A stretch of DNA of 64,000 nucleotides from an archaeon (lineage in GTDB: Archaea > EX4484-52 > WAPT01). Shown one piece after another: positions 1 to 9,700 of this stretch; position 1 is the first letter of the stretch, and each line of letters opens with the position of its first letter. The translations under genes and the position numbers were made by a program. The notes beneath the pieces are model-generated. The model was not told the origin of the DNA, ran no database searches, and was given only the letters and a program-made list of their open reading frames with translations. Location of the stretch: positions 119,070 through 183,069 of the forward strand of contig JAPDKB010000007.1 of assembly GCA_029258795.1 (NCBI GenBank), written 5' to 3'.

Positions 1-138
1 AAAACGCGACAGAAGCGCTGAATGAGGTTTAATAATGATTCGATAGATTTAATAAGGTTTTGGTTTTTGAAAATGCTTGGTTTTAGAATTTGAAGTTTAC
101 AGCACATATTAATTTTTGCGGTTGCCGTTAAAATCTAA

Positions 139-519
139 GTGGTGTGGATGTCTGCATCATCCCAGAAAACAAGAAGGCCCTCCCGCAAGCCAAAATGGCA
201 GAAAGAAATAGCAAGGGAGAGAATTGAAATTCTCTTCAAGCTTGCGGATGAGGAGTTCCGCAATGGCAGAAAGGATCTTGCCAACAGGTATGTGAAGCTT
301 GCAAGAAAAATAGCGATGAAATACAATGTGAGGATTCCACGGTATCTGAAAAGAAGGTTCTGCAAAAAGTGTCATGCTTACCTGAAGCCGGGTGTGAACG
401 CAAGGGTGCGCGTGAGATCCAAGCAGAAGTACGTGCTCATAACCTGCCTTGAATGCGGACATAAGATGAGATTTCCCTATGTCAGGGAGAAAAAAACAAA
501 AAAGCGGGAAGAGGTATAA
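139..519 (+). CDS. rnp4: RNase P protein component 4 (Rpr2/Rpp21 family)
   Basis: 126 aa; basic N-terminus with AxERIxxLfxlAdee...gRkdLAnRYVkLARKIamKYnvriPrylKRRFCKkC and second CxxC (CLECG) zinc knuckle. Confidence 0.92.
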   Translation: MVWMSASSQKTRRPSRKPKWQKEIARERIEILFKLADEEFRNGRKDLANRYVKLARKIAMKYNVRIPRYLKRRFCKKCHAYLKPGVNARVRVRSKQKYVLITCLECGHKMRFPYVREKKTKKREEV

Positions 520-521
520 AC

Positions 522-930
522 ATGCAGAAGTCATTTTCCAGTTTGCGAAGAAAGTACTTGAAGCTTAAGGCAAGAGCTCTTAGAGATGAGGATAGGAGGT
601 TCAAAGAATTTGTGAAGCGGATAGTGAATAAATATAATGGCTAAATATAATGGCAAAGTTGTTGTAATTCTCTTCGGCTCGCGGGCCAGAAAAGCTGACT
701 ACGATGTTTTCGTGGTGGTTGAAAAGATAAGGGACTACTGGAAGGAGCTCGAAAGTATGTATCATCTCAAGCCGAGATTTCTTGAGGTGGATGTTGTGCT
801 TGCGGAAGAAAAGGATGTGATCAACTATTATCACGATGATGTTCTCACGCGAGAAGCGCTGAAAGGCAAGTGGCTGCACGACGGTCTTAAGCTGAAGGAA
901 AAGCTCTCCCGAGTTCTAAAAACCAGTTGA
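522..930 (+). pseudogene. MNT-type nucleotidyltransferase, reading frame split by a 13-bp tandem duplication
   Basis: 522-644 encodes MQKSFSSLRRKYLKLKARALRDEDRRFKEFVKRIVNKYNG*; 637-930 encodes MAKYNGKVVVILFGSRARKADYD...; collapsing the duplicated TAAATATAATGGC (629-641/642-654) gives one continuous ORF with the GSxAR...D motif. Confidence 0.75.
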
Positions 931-1066
931 AGGGAGCGCTCATTTACCCCGGAACAGATCATCTGCAGATCAGCGCTCAGCCTCTGACGGTAAAATCATC
1001 GCGCCCCAGAAAAAGTTTGTGGTGGGAATTTTAAAACCGTTTCAGTAAAAATCGAACAGCTGGGAG

Positions 1067-1870
1067 TTACAAATACTCGTGAATTAACATGGTATCTTTA
1101 CCGTTTATACCTCTTCCAAACTCAACAACCCAGCCGAATCCGTTTCCGTTGCCGTTATTTCTTTTGAGCGCACTTCCGTTTTGCATCACGCGTGAATAGT
1201 TGCCCTGCAACAGCTTTTTGGTGTGGTAATGTCCGAAATCGACAAGGTTTGGTGGATCGAATCCCTTCTTTACGGCTTTGGAAATGTAATGATCCGCATA
1301 CTTTGTGATGCACTCCCCGTTGTTTCCCTTCGGGTGAATCAGGTCAAGAGTATAACGATTATTGAGTTTGACCCTAACAAAACCCGCGCCCATCACCTCT
1401 ATATCAGTCCTGTCGTCAAGCAATTCCCTGAAAATTTCCGCCGCACCCTTATATGATATCTTTCCATCATCTCTATCTATGAGAAAAGATGCAGCATGAA
1501 TATCATGATTGCCAAGCACCACATAATATTTGTTATTTTCCACCTCCGGTAAGCTCTTTTTCAACCCTTCTATCTGCTCGTAAACTATCTTTTCACCAAT
1601 ATCCTTTGGAAGTTTGAGATTATAGGCGCTTTCCACCACATCCCCGACTATAAAATGCGTTCTCACACCATAGTTAATTGCATCCATGAAATACTTTTGA
1701 ATTAACGGTTCATCGCAATCCGCATGCCCGCAATGGAAGTCGGAGGTTAAAGAAAAAATCGTTCGATCATTAAACTCAATCTCTTTCGGCGACTTGAGGT
1801 GGGAACGAATCATTTTCCAGTAAGCATTGATCCATTTTATGGTGCCGTTCTTTTTGGATCCCATCCTCAA
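1067..1870 (-). CDS. Metallophosphoesterase (calcineurin-like) family protein
   Basis: Motifs SDFHCGHAD, VGDVVE, LGNHDIH, FGHYH. Confidence 0.75.
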   Translation of the reverse strand: MRMGSKKNGTIKWINAYWKMIRSHLKSPKEIEFNDRTIFSLTSDFHCGHADCDEPLIQKYFMDAINYGVRTHFIVGDVVESAYNLKLPKDIGEKIVYEQIEGLKKSLPEVENNKYYVVLGNHDIHAASFLIDRDDGKISYKGAAEIFRELLDDRTDIEVMGAGFVRVKLNNRYTLDLIHPKGNNGECITKYADHYISKAVKKGFDPPNLVDFGHYHTKKLLQGNYSRVMQNGSALKRNNGNGNGFGWVVEFGRGINGKDTMLIHEYL

Positions 1871-1961
1871 TCCCTACCAACATGTCGAGATATCAATGCT
1901 TCACAATTGAGAGTTCCATTCATTAACTATTTAAATGTTTTGCACGTCTCGATTGGACATA

Positions 1962-2560
1962 TCAACTTAACTCCCCCTTAGCCCACACAACCATATTATA
2001 CAAGCCGACAAAACTTTCGACAAAACACTCAACACACCCACCAACATCTCTGGCATTCCTTCTAAAACAATTATAAAACCTCCTTGTCCTATGCTTCAGA
2101 ACAAAAACCATGACTCAACAAAACTTCTCTTTCCAAATCTTTCATGCTTATATCTCAATCCAAATCTCTCCAGAGCCCGTATATACCATGGAGCTTTATC
2201 CACCAAAATCAACTCCGGCTTACCAGTACATTTGCTCAAAACTTTCTTAACAAAAACAAAAGCGTCCAGAGAGCTTCTCCCTTTGCTTACATGCAGAGCT
2301 ATTACCTCCTTTCTTTCCAGATCTCTTGCAATCCATACATAAAAGCCATCAAGTTTTGTCTCATCATTGCTATCGTTTTTCTTTTTACTGGCTTTATTTC
2401 CCTGAGAAATTCTTTCGTTTTTCTGAATAACTTTCTCACGTTCTCATGGCTCATATCTGTTTCATCTCCTGCTTTTCTGTATGATAATCCCGAGAAATAA
2501 AGCAATACTGGCTTTATCTTGTTTTTCTTTCAGCTTTTTGTTTCTTTTAAATATCCTTGA
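1962..2560 (-). pseudogene. IS transposase pseudogene with at least two frameshifts
   Basis: Conserved DDE-type segments readable only by changing frame near ~2370-2395 and near ~2110. Confidence 0.72.
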
Positions 2561-2577
2561 GAACATTTCATCTATAT

Positions 2578-2645
2578 GGGGGCTCAGCATGGTATATCAC
2601 ATCCTTTAATGTGTGTTTTGCAAAATCAAGATATGCTGAGCCCCC
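2578..2645. repeat. 13-bp perfect inverted repeat GGGGGCTCAGCAT/ATGCTGAGCCCCC with 42-nt loop
   Basis: 2578-2590 and 2633-2645 are exact reverse complements; lies between transposase start and right IS end. Confidence 0.8.
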
Positions 2646-2758
2646 TTATTTCGATTTTTATGCTAGAGTGGAGAAATTGGTTCTTAAGTTGACATGCTCA
2701 CTCAAATTTTCTTATGCTTTTGTTTCAGATTTTACCTTTCAAATTCATATTCATAGAA

Positions 2759-3790
2759 TTAAGAAAAATCAGGACAAAGCCATAGATAAACTCCATCGTT
2801 GTTCGGATTGGAGCAAAGTCTTACATACCTCCACTTATAGGTTGCACGGATATAAGGAGGGCCGGATGGAGAAGAGGCACACCACACTTGACCTGTGTGT
2901 GGATTCACATGTATGTAACAAAATTCACATCCTTTCCCCCAATATAAACCACATGCAGCCGGATATTGCGACATATAACAGGGAGACCAACAAAATAGGT
3001 CGCCTATAGCCGCTACTCCTTTATCAACGTAATGTTTGGGACATTGAGGAGGCGGCTCAGGGGGAGTGCTGCCATCGGACCCACCACAACAATCTCCTCT
3101 AATAGCTAAACAATTGGAATTATTTCCGCAGAACTGGGCATCCACATCTGCAAAATAACCACTAGTATCGACTATCCTATAGAACCTCCTATTTCCCATA
3201 AAAATTACACCCACATCCCTCTCTACATCTTGGGTATCATTATAGCTGAGAGGGGAGAAAACCACACCTCCTAAATCAGGGTACTTCTCTCCCCTCCAAA
3301 ACATCATGTACCACTCAAACTCATGAACAGAACACCAGTGATAACCTTTCGGCTCATCTGGTTTTAAGGATATTGAGGGTATAACCATTCCGCTTGGCAA
3401 AACTATTTCCTTTGGCGCTTTTCCGGAGAAGTTATACTTGTGTTTGCTTAGTATCGGCATCGGCATAAGTTTTGCTCCTGTAATTTGCTGCAGGGTCTGT
3501 AAGTTTACAGCATCCCCCGGATCAGAAGGAGCAGCCAGCCCAGTTATTTTATTTCCCTGAAGATCAAGCTCCTTGTTTATCTTTAACTGATCTGCCTCAA
3601 AACTTAACCATTCTGAGAGCTGATGGTACTGATTGTTTATCAAGACATAGATATCAGTGATGAGATGAAAAGCAGGGCTTTGCTGAACAACTTCATCCAA
3701 AGTTAAAGCTTTAACAGACAAATTTAGAGTTAGCATACAGAATAATAAGATGATGACCATCCAAACATGTGAGGTTTTCATACCTAGCAT
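2759..3790 (-). CDS. Secreted/surface protein with phage-tail-fiber-like segment and Cys-rich C-terminus
   Basis: N-terminal signal/TM helix; LDLQGNKITGLAAPSDPGDAVNLQTLQQ resembles tail-fiber 'NKItnLadPtdpqDAVNkqy'; N-terminal motif shared with the 35529-36872 product. Confidence 0.6.
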   Translation of the reverse strand: MLGMKTSHVWMVIILLFCMLTLNLSVKALTLDEVVQQSPAFHLITDIYVLINNQYHQLSEWLSFEADQLKINKELDLQGNKITGLAAPSDPGDAVNLQTLQQITGAKLMPMPILSKHKYNFSGKAPKEIVLPSGMVIPSISLKPDEPKGYHWCSVHEFEWYMMFWRGEKYPDLGGVVFSPLSYNDTQDVERDVGVIFMGNRRFYRIVDTSGYFADVDAQFCGNNSNCLAIRGDCCGGSDGSTPPEPPPQCPKHYVDKGVAAIGDLFCWSPCYMSQYPAACGLYWGKGCEFCYIHVNPHTGQVWCASSPSGPPYIRATYKWRYVRLCSNPNNDGVYLWLCPDFS

Positions 3791-3840
3791 TTTGTAAATC
3801 TATATTATTTAAATTTATTTTTTTGATTTTGGGTGTGGGA

Positions 3841-3869
3841 ATGTCAACTTAACTCGCCCCTCGCCCACG
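3841..3869. repeat. Solo IS end resembling the left end at ~1963
   Basis: TCAACTTAACTCGCCCCTCGCCCACG vs TCAACTTAACTCCCCCTTAGCCCACA at ~1962-1987 (22/26 by eye). Confidence 0.6.
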
Positions 3870-3920
3870 ACTTCTTCGGAAACCTTTGGTTTTCTCGACC
3901 CTTACATTCGTTCTGGGAGT

Positions 3921-4007
3921 TTAACAGGCATTAAACGGCTCGGCTCTTGCAGAGCCTCGACCCAAACTTTGCCTATCGGCAAAGCTTCGTTTAATGTCAA
4001 ATGTTAA
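3921..4007 (+). ncRNA. Candidate structured RNA / three-way-junction element (unidentified)
   Basis: Outer stem CATTAAACG (3929-3937)/CGTTTAATG (3988-3996), extension TTAACA/TGTTAA, enclosed hairpins GGCTCT-tgc-AGAGCC (3942-3956) and CTTTGCC-tatc-GGCAAAG (3967-3984). Confidence 0.4.
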
Positions 4008-4060
4008 CAGAACCCACGCTTCCGAGCCCTTTTTAAAGCTATCCCGCATAATACAAATCC

Positions 4061-5830
4061 ATGCCCATAAGACAGCCAATAATCAGCGTGCTTGCTCACG
4101 TTGATCACGGAAAGACGACGCTGCTGGATTACATCAGAGGTACTGCCGTAACTGCAAAGGAAGCCGGAGGTATAACCCAGCACATAGGAGCGAGCGAGGT
4201 GCCGGCCGAGATCATAAAGCAGAAGTGCATGCCATTCCTCAAGAAGTGGAACATCGAGATAAGGATTCCCGGCCTGCTCTTCATAGACACTCCGGGACAT
4301 GAGGCCTTTACGCTTCTGAGGAAGAGAGGAGGTGCTTTAGCAGATATAGCGATTTTGCTTGTGGATGTGACTGAAGGTGTCAAGCCACAAACCGTCGAGT
4401 CCATCCAGATTCTGAAGCAGTATAAGACACCGTTTGTTGTGGCGGCCAACAAGATAGACAAGATTCCGGGATGGGTGGTGCACAGGGATGCCTGCTTTCT
4501 GGATTCTTTGGCGCATCAGCCGGAAAGGGTTAAGGCCATGCTTGAAACCAAGATTTACGAGCTGATCGGGCAGTTAGCTGAACACGGAGTTTATGCGGAG
4601 CGCTTTGATAGAATAGACGATTTCACAAAAACGGTGGCTCTCATTCCCATCTCGGCAAAAACGGGCGAGGGCATTCCGGAACTCCTCGCGATAATAACGG
4701 GCTTGGTGCAGAAATATCTGGAGAAAAAGCTGGAAATAGATCCGGAGGGTACGGGCAAGGGCGTCATACTCGAGATAAAGGAGGTTACCGGCCTCGGGAA
4801 GGTGGCAGATGTCATTCTTTACGATGGAATGATAAGGAAGGATGACATCCTTGTGATAGGTGGGCTGGAGGGCACGATAGTAACAAGGGTTAAGGGTCTT
4901 TTCAAGCCAGCTCCGCTGAAGGAGATGAGAGTTGAAAAAAGATTTGTCCAGATCAAAGAAGCTTCTGCCGCCTGTGGAGTTAGAGTTGTCGCTCCTGAAA
5001 TAGAAAAAGCTGTGGCTGGCGCGCCCATTTTTGCTGTGAGAAGGGAGGAAGAAGTTGAGAGAGCGAAGCAGGAAGTCAGAATGGAGATAGAGAGCCTGGA
5101 TATCAAGGAAGAGGGAGAGGGTGTGGTGATAAAAGCCGACACGCTGGGTAGCTTGGAGGCGCTGGCAAAAATGTTGAAGGAAAAGGACGTTCCGATCAGG
5201 AAGTTTGGAATAGGGACGGTTAGCAAGAAGGACCTCGTGTGGCTGGAGGAGATGAAGGAAGAGTACAGGGTTGTTTTCGCTTTCAACGTGAGGGTGAGTG
5301 AGGAAGCGGAAGAGTATGCGAAGCAGGCCAAGATAAAGGTGATAGAAGGACGTGTCATTTACAAGCTAATTGAGGCCTATGAATCATATCTGGAAGAGCT
5401 GAAGGAAAGGAAGAAAGCTGAGGTGCTTGCGCGCGTTAAAATGCCGGCCAAGATAAGATTCCTGCCGGACTTCGTTTTCAGGCAGAGCAAGCCAGCGATA
5501 ATAGGTGTGGAGGTGCTTGCTGGTACGCTCCAGCAGAAGGTCGATCTGATGGATGAGGAAGGCAAGATCGTCGGAACTGTTCACGCGATCCAGAAGATGG
5601 GGGAGAATGTGGGTAAAGCGGACATCGGAGAGAGGGTGGCTATTTCCGTTGATGGTGGTGTGGTGGATAGGAATTTGAAGAGAGGAGCCATATATTATAC
5701 TGCGCTCTCCAACGAGGATTACAGGCTGCTGAAGGAGAATGAGGAGCTGCTTGCCGACCATCACAGGGTAGCGCTGGAAGAGATCGCGGAGATAATGAGG
5801 AAGAAGGATAAGTTCTGGGATGTGTTTTGA
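4061..5830 (+). CDS. infB: Translation initiation factor aIF5B
   Basis: 589 aa; PIISVLAHVDHGKTTLLDYIRG, DTPGHEAF, NKID; full-length IF5B architecture. Confidence 0.97.
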   Translation: MPIRQPIISVLAHVDHGKTTLLDYIRGTAVTAKEAGGITQHIGASEVPAEIIKQKCMPFLKKWNIEIRIPGLLFIDTPGHEAFTLLRKRGGALADIAILLVDVTEGVKPQTVESIQILKQYKTPFVVAANKIDKIPGWVVHRDACFLDSLAHQPERVKAMLETKIYELIGQLAEHGVYAERFDRIDDFTKTVALIPISAKTGEGIPELLAIITGLVQKYLEKKLEIDPEGTGKGVILEIKEVTGLGKVADVILYDGMIRKDDILVIGGLEGTIVTRVKGLFKPAPLKEMRVEKRFVQIKEASAACGVRVVAPEIEKAVAGAPIFAVRREEEVERAKQEVRMEIESLDIKEEGEGVVIKADTLGSLEALAKMLKEKDVPIRKFGIGTVSKKDLVWLEEMKEEYRVVFAFNVRVSEEAEEYAKQAKIKVIEGRVIYKLIEAYESYLEELKERKKAEVLARVKMPAKIRFLPDFVFRQSKPAIIGVEVLAGTLQQKVDLMDEEGKIVGTVHAIQKMGENVGKADIGERVAISVDGGVVDRNLKRGAIYYTALSNEDYRLLKENEELLADHHRVALEEIAEIMRKKDKFWDVF

Positions 5831-5870
5831 GCTGAGCCATCAAAATAATGGAAAAGAAAGGAAAGGGTCT

Positions 5871-6689
5871 TTATTCTTCCACGAAGTACTTGAGCGCTTC
5901 AGCCACGCTGCTCACTTCCACCACCTGAATTCCAAGTTCTTCCTGCAGGTTCACCTTCTTCGGTATGAGCTCCGTCTCGCAGTAGGTAACGAAGCCAAAC
6001 TTCTCGCAGTGTCTCTTCGGCTCGTACTGTACCTGATAGCTCTGTCCGAGCGGCACGAGGAAAATCTTCATTCCGTGCTCCGCTGCCGCCTTGCCTTTCT
6101 CGAGCACTCCTCCAACCGGCCCTATGGTGCCGTCCGAGTTTATCGTGCCGGTGATTGTGACATCATTTCTCAGGGTTTTGTTCTCCAGCACCGCTATCGT
6201 GGCTATGGTTAAGGCTGCTCCTGCCGACGTGCCCTCAATCACCGTAGCATTAGCTTCTATTGTGTAAATGAGGTCAACGTTATCCAAGCTTGTGTTGAGG
6301 TAACGCTCCGCAACCCTTCTTGCCATCCTCACGCTGTGCTGCGTGTCAGTCCAGAAAAGCAGGTTGTCGATGTTCACCAAGCTTCTTCCGCTTCCTGGAC
6401 GTGCTTCCACAATCAGCTTTGCCAGCACTCCATTTCCGTTGCTGTCCACAGCCGGGATGTAAAGTTCAACTCTTCTCGTTTCCTTGAGTGGCGCGACAGC
6501 ACTCTTCTCTTGCTGCATCTCAGCGGGAGCGTGGTGTCCTATCGTCACAGTACCCGTCTGCCTGTTCACCGATATCTCTATGCTCGATGCCTTCAGCAGG
6601 TAGAAGAACATCACGCTCTGTGCCAGCACTGCCAGCACTACAATTACAAGCAAAACTTTGGTGAGAACATCGGAATTTTTCGCCTTCAT
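5871..6689 (-). CDS. Membrane-anchored Lon-type (S16) serine protease without AAA domain
   Basis: N-terminal TM helix, catalytic Ser in EGTSAGAA and Lys in GGVLEKGKAAAEHGM. Confidence 0.82.
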   Translation of the reverse strand: MKAKNSDVLTKVLLVIVVLAVLAQSVMFFYLLKASSIEISVNRQTGTVTIGHHAPAEMQQEKSAVAPLKETRRVELYIPAVDSNGNGVLAKLIVEARPGSGRSLVNIDNLLFWTDTQHSVRMARRVAERYLNTSLDNVDLIYTIEANATVIEGTSAGAALTIATIAVLENKTLRNDVTITGTINSDGTIGPVGGVLEKGKAAAEHGMKIFLVPLGQSYQVQYEPKRHCEKFGFVTYCETELIPKKVNLQEELGIQVVEVSSVAEALKYFVEE

Positions 6690-6762
6690 GATTAACCTTT
6701 AATTCAGGAGTTAGATTTAAGTGGGTTGCGATGTTGTCAAAATAGATAAATCCTCATGGTTA

Positions 6763-9700
6763 TTATCGACTGTGAACTCCAACAACCCTCCGAATCTCCT
6801 CGTAAAACTCCCGCAGCGCGTCCATGTAGTCCTTCCTTCCCATTTCTATTTCGTCCATCACGCTCTCCACTATCCTCGTTCTCTCCTCCGAGACAAAATC
6901 CCCGTAGTTCTCTCGCAAGAACCTCTCAACTATCATGCCACGCTTGGTCGGGATCAGCCGGAAGTTCTTCTCGAAGATGTAATGCCTGATAAACAGCTTG
7001 TTGAGCAGGGTTGAGTAGGTGGACGGTCTGCCGATTCTTCTTTCCTTCATGAGGGAAATCACATCAGCCTGAGTGTAAAGCTCAGCCTTGTTCTTCCATA
7101 CAAAGGTGAGTAGAGCTTTTTGCACCCCCACTTCCATTTCCCTCTCCAGCTGCACCGCGTAAGGGTAAAGCTCGTAAGCCCTTCCGGAAGCGCTAACCAC
7201 ACGTTCCACCCCCTTCTCAAGCCCCAGTTCCTCAACCCTCACCCTGTACTTAACCTTCTCCACCTGATATCTGGCGCACTGGCTCGCCATAAACCTCCTG
7301 AAGATGAGGTCATAAACGCGCAAGTGCTTCTTGGTTATCGGCTCTGATGTCTGGATGACCCCCTGATAGATGAGGTCGCGGATGGTCCTCGCGTCAAACG
7401 GACGTGTGGGCCTGATACACTCGTGAGCTCCCTCTCCCTCCTTGCTCACATCCCATGTTCTTCCCGCAAAATCATCCTTCAGGTAGAGCTTTGCAACCTG
7501 CAGTCCCTTATCCGACACGCGGGTGCTGTCAGTCCTGTGGTAGGTTATGAGACCGTTCTCGAACAGCTGCTGAAGAATCTGCATTGCTTCTCTCGCTCCG
7601 ATTTTCAGGAAGCGGTTGATGTCCTTGAGCACGGCATCCGTGGAATAGGGCGGCAGAGGTGTTTTCTCCTCTTTGGCACGCGTGATTTCCTCAATCACGA
7701 CTGTGCACGGCATTGACTTCCCTTCAAGTTTAAGCTTCACCTCTTCCTCCGTGCCCAGAGGTAGCCAGCCATCCTTCAGCTTCAGCAGGAAGTAACGCAC
7801 CTTCTTCCTGTGCTCATGGTAACGCTCCACAATCCAGCTGAGTACGGGCGTCTGTGCCCTTCCGGCTGAGAGGTTCCTGTCCTTGAAGTGCTTCTGCAGA
7901 ATGGAAGAAAGCTCGAAACCTATCCACCTGTCCTCCACACGCCTGACTATCTGTGCCTTGACCCTGTTTTCATCAATGGCGCGAAGCTCCTCAAGTGCTT
8001 TCAGCACAGCGTTGCGTGTGACCTCATGGAATTCGGCTCTTTTAACCTCAGCCCCGATACCTCCAAAATTCGCCACATCCCACGCTATCTTCTCTCCCTC
8101 GGTATCGGGGTCGGTGGCAACTATTATCATCCCTGCCATTTCCGCCATCTCTGCTATGTTCATTATTCTGGCTCTGGAATCGTCATCAGCTTCTCTCCCG
8201 CATCTCGGACATTTCTGGCCGGAGACCCACTGCACCATGTCCTGTCTGCACTTCTTTATCGAGCCGTAAACCGGGATGAAAGTGCCGTCCTTCACGATCA
8301 CGCCATGATAATATTCATCCTCCACGAGATCAACCACATGGCCAAGAGAGGCTGTAATGATCAGCACGAAGTTGCCAGTGGTGACTTCATAAAACGGGTG
8401 GTTGTTCCTTATGATGGTTGCGGGCTTACCGAAGAATCTGGCTATCTGCTTTGCCTTGGTGGGGCTCTCCACAACGAAGACAGCAGGCCTTATGACATCA
8501 AAATCAACGCCTTCAGCATAACGCTTGTAGCGCTCCCTGCTCTCGTCCAGCTCCTTCTTTATTCTTTCAAATTCCAAGCTCTCGAGATTTTCAACGACCC
8601 GCAGCTCAACATCATAGTAAGAAGCTCTGGTGGTGAACGCACGAAGCATCTCCTCTCCATCGAAAATGATGCTCAAACCCTTCGTTATCCCTCCGGCAAA
8701 CAGCCTTGATGTCCTTCCACTTGCCTGAATGTAGGTTGCGACATCCGGAATGATTATGTGATCCTCCTTCACCACCACGTCATCGGAGCATGCGGAGAAG
8801 TCCTTCCTTTCGAAGATGTCCTTCAGGATGGCTCTCGCCTCTTCCCGCTTGCTCTCATCCGCAAGGATGTATGGGATGAGCTGACCGAGCTGCTCGTTGT
8901 TCCTGAAGATGGCCGCAAGCATGAGAATCATGCGCGGTGATGCTTCCTCCACATCCTTCAGCCCGATTTTGAAATGAGGCGCGGAGTAAAAAAGCGCGTA
9001 CCTGACATGGTAAGGGTAATCCAGCCCTCTGACCAGCAGGCCATAAGGAGAGGCTACCCCAACAAGCAGCTGCAGCTCTCCATCAAGAAAAGCTTTCAAC
9101 CTCTCCTCAGCCTCCTTCTTGCTCACCTCGGCCGTCACATAAGAACACTTAACGCCGCTTTTCTCAAGAAATTCCGCGACTTTTTTTGCATCCTCTTCCG
9201 TCTTTGTGAAGATGAGCCCTCCCCTCCCGAGTATCCGCGCAGCCCTCAACATCAGCTGAAGCTTCTCCTCGCCACCTGCAGCAACAACACCGTAATCCTC
9301 CACGTTCCTCATGGTCTGCCTGCTCACTCCGACTGAAAATCCGAGAAGCCTCGCAAAAAGCATGGCTTTCTTGCCGGGTTTGGCTGTTGCTGTCGAGACC
9401 ATTATCTGGCCGTACTGCTTGGAGGGAGAGGGCTCACCTCTCCTTATTTCCTCCTCGCTGAAGCCGAGCAGGTGAAGCAACCTTTCCACATTCCTTGAAG
9501 CTTTCAGAATGGCATCCACGTCATCCACGAAGATGAAATCGAAGCGCAGATGCTTCATATCCTCGAAGTGCTTGGGCAGGAAAGCGCTGCTCGTTAAAAG
9601 CACGTCGAAATCCCCGGCCTTGAGCTTTTCCATGAACTCCTCCTTCTCCGCTTTTTTCATTCCGGAAAGGTATGCCATAATGTTTACTTTCCCGTCCACC

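Larger units (their letters stand above)
1957..2696 (-). mobile_element. Degraded IS element, probable IS6-like archaeal DDE transposon remnant
   Basis: Minus-strand fragments SYRKAGDETDMSHENVRKLFRKTKEFL, DETKLDGFYVWIARDLERKEVIALHVSKGRSSLDAFVFVKKVL...LILVDKAPWYIRALERFGLRYKHERFGKRSFVESWF, KHRTRRFYNCF...FVESFVGLYNMVVWAKGELS lie in different frames; similar inverted ends ACATATCAACTTAAct (1957-1972) and TTAAGTTGACATG (2684-2696). Confidence 0.72.

Noticed and set aside
934-978. 7-bp inverted repeat GAGCGCT/AGCGCTC downstream of the split NTase
   Set aside because: Short and self-palindromic; consistent with chance or a weak terminator.
8974-9336. Numerous long antisense ORFs across reverse gyrase and other genes
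   Set aside because: Shadow ORFs opposite highly coding strands, without recognisable motifs.
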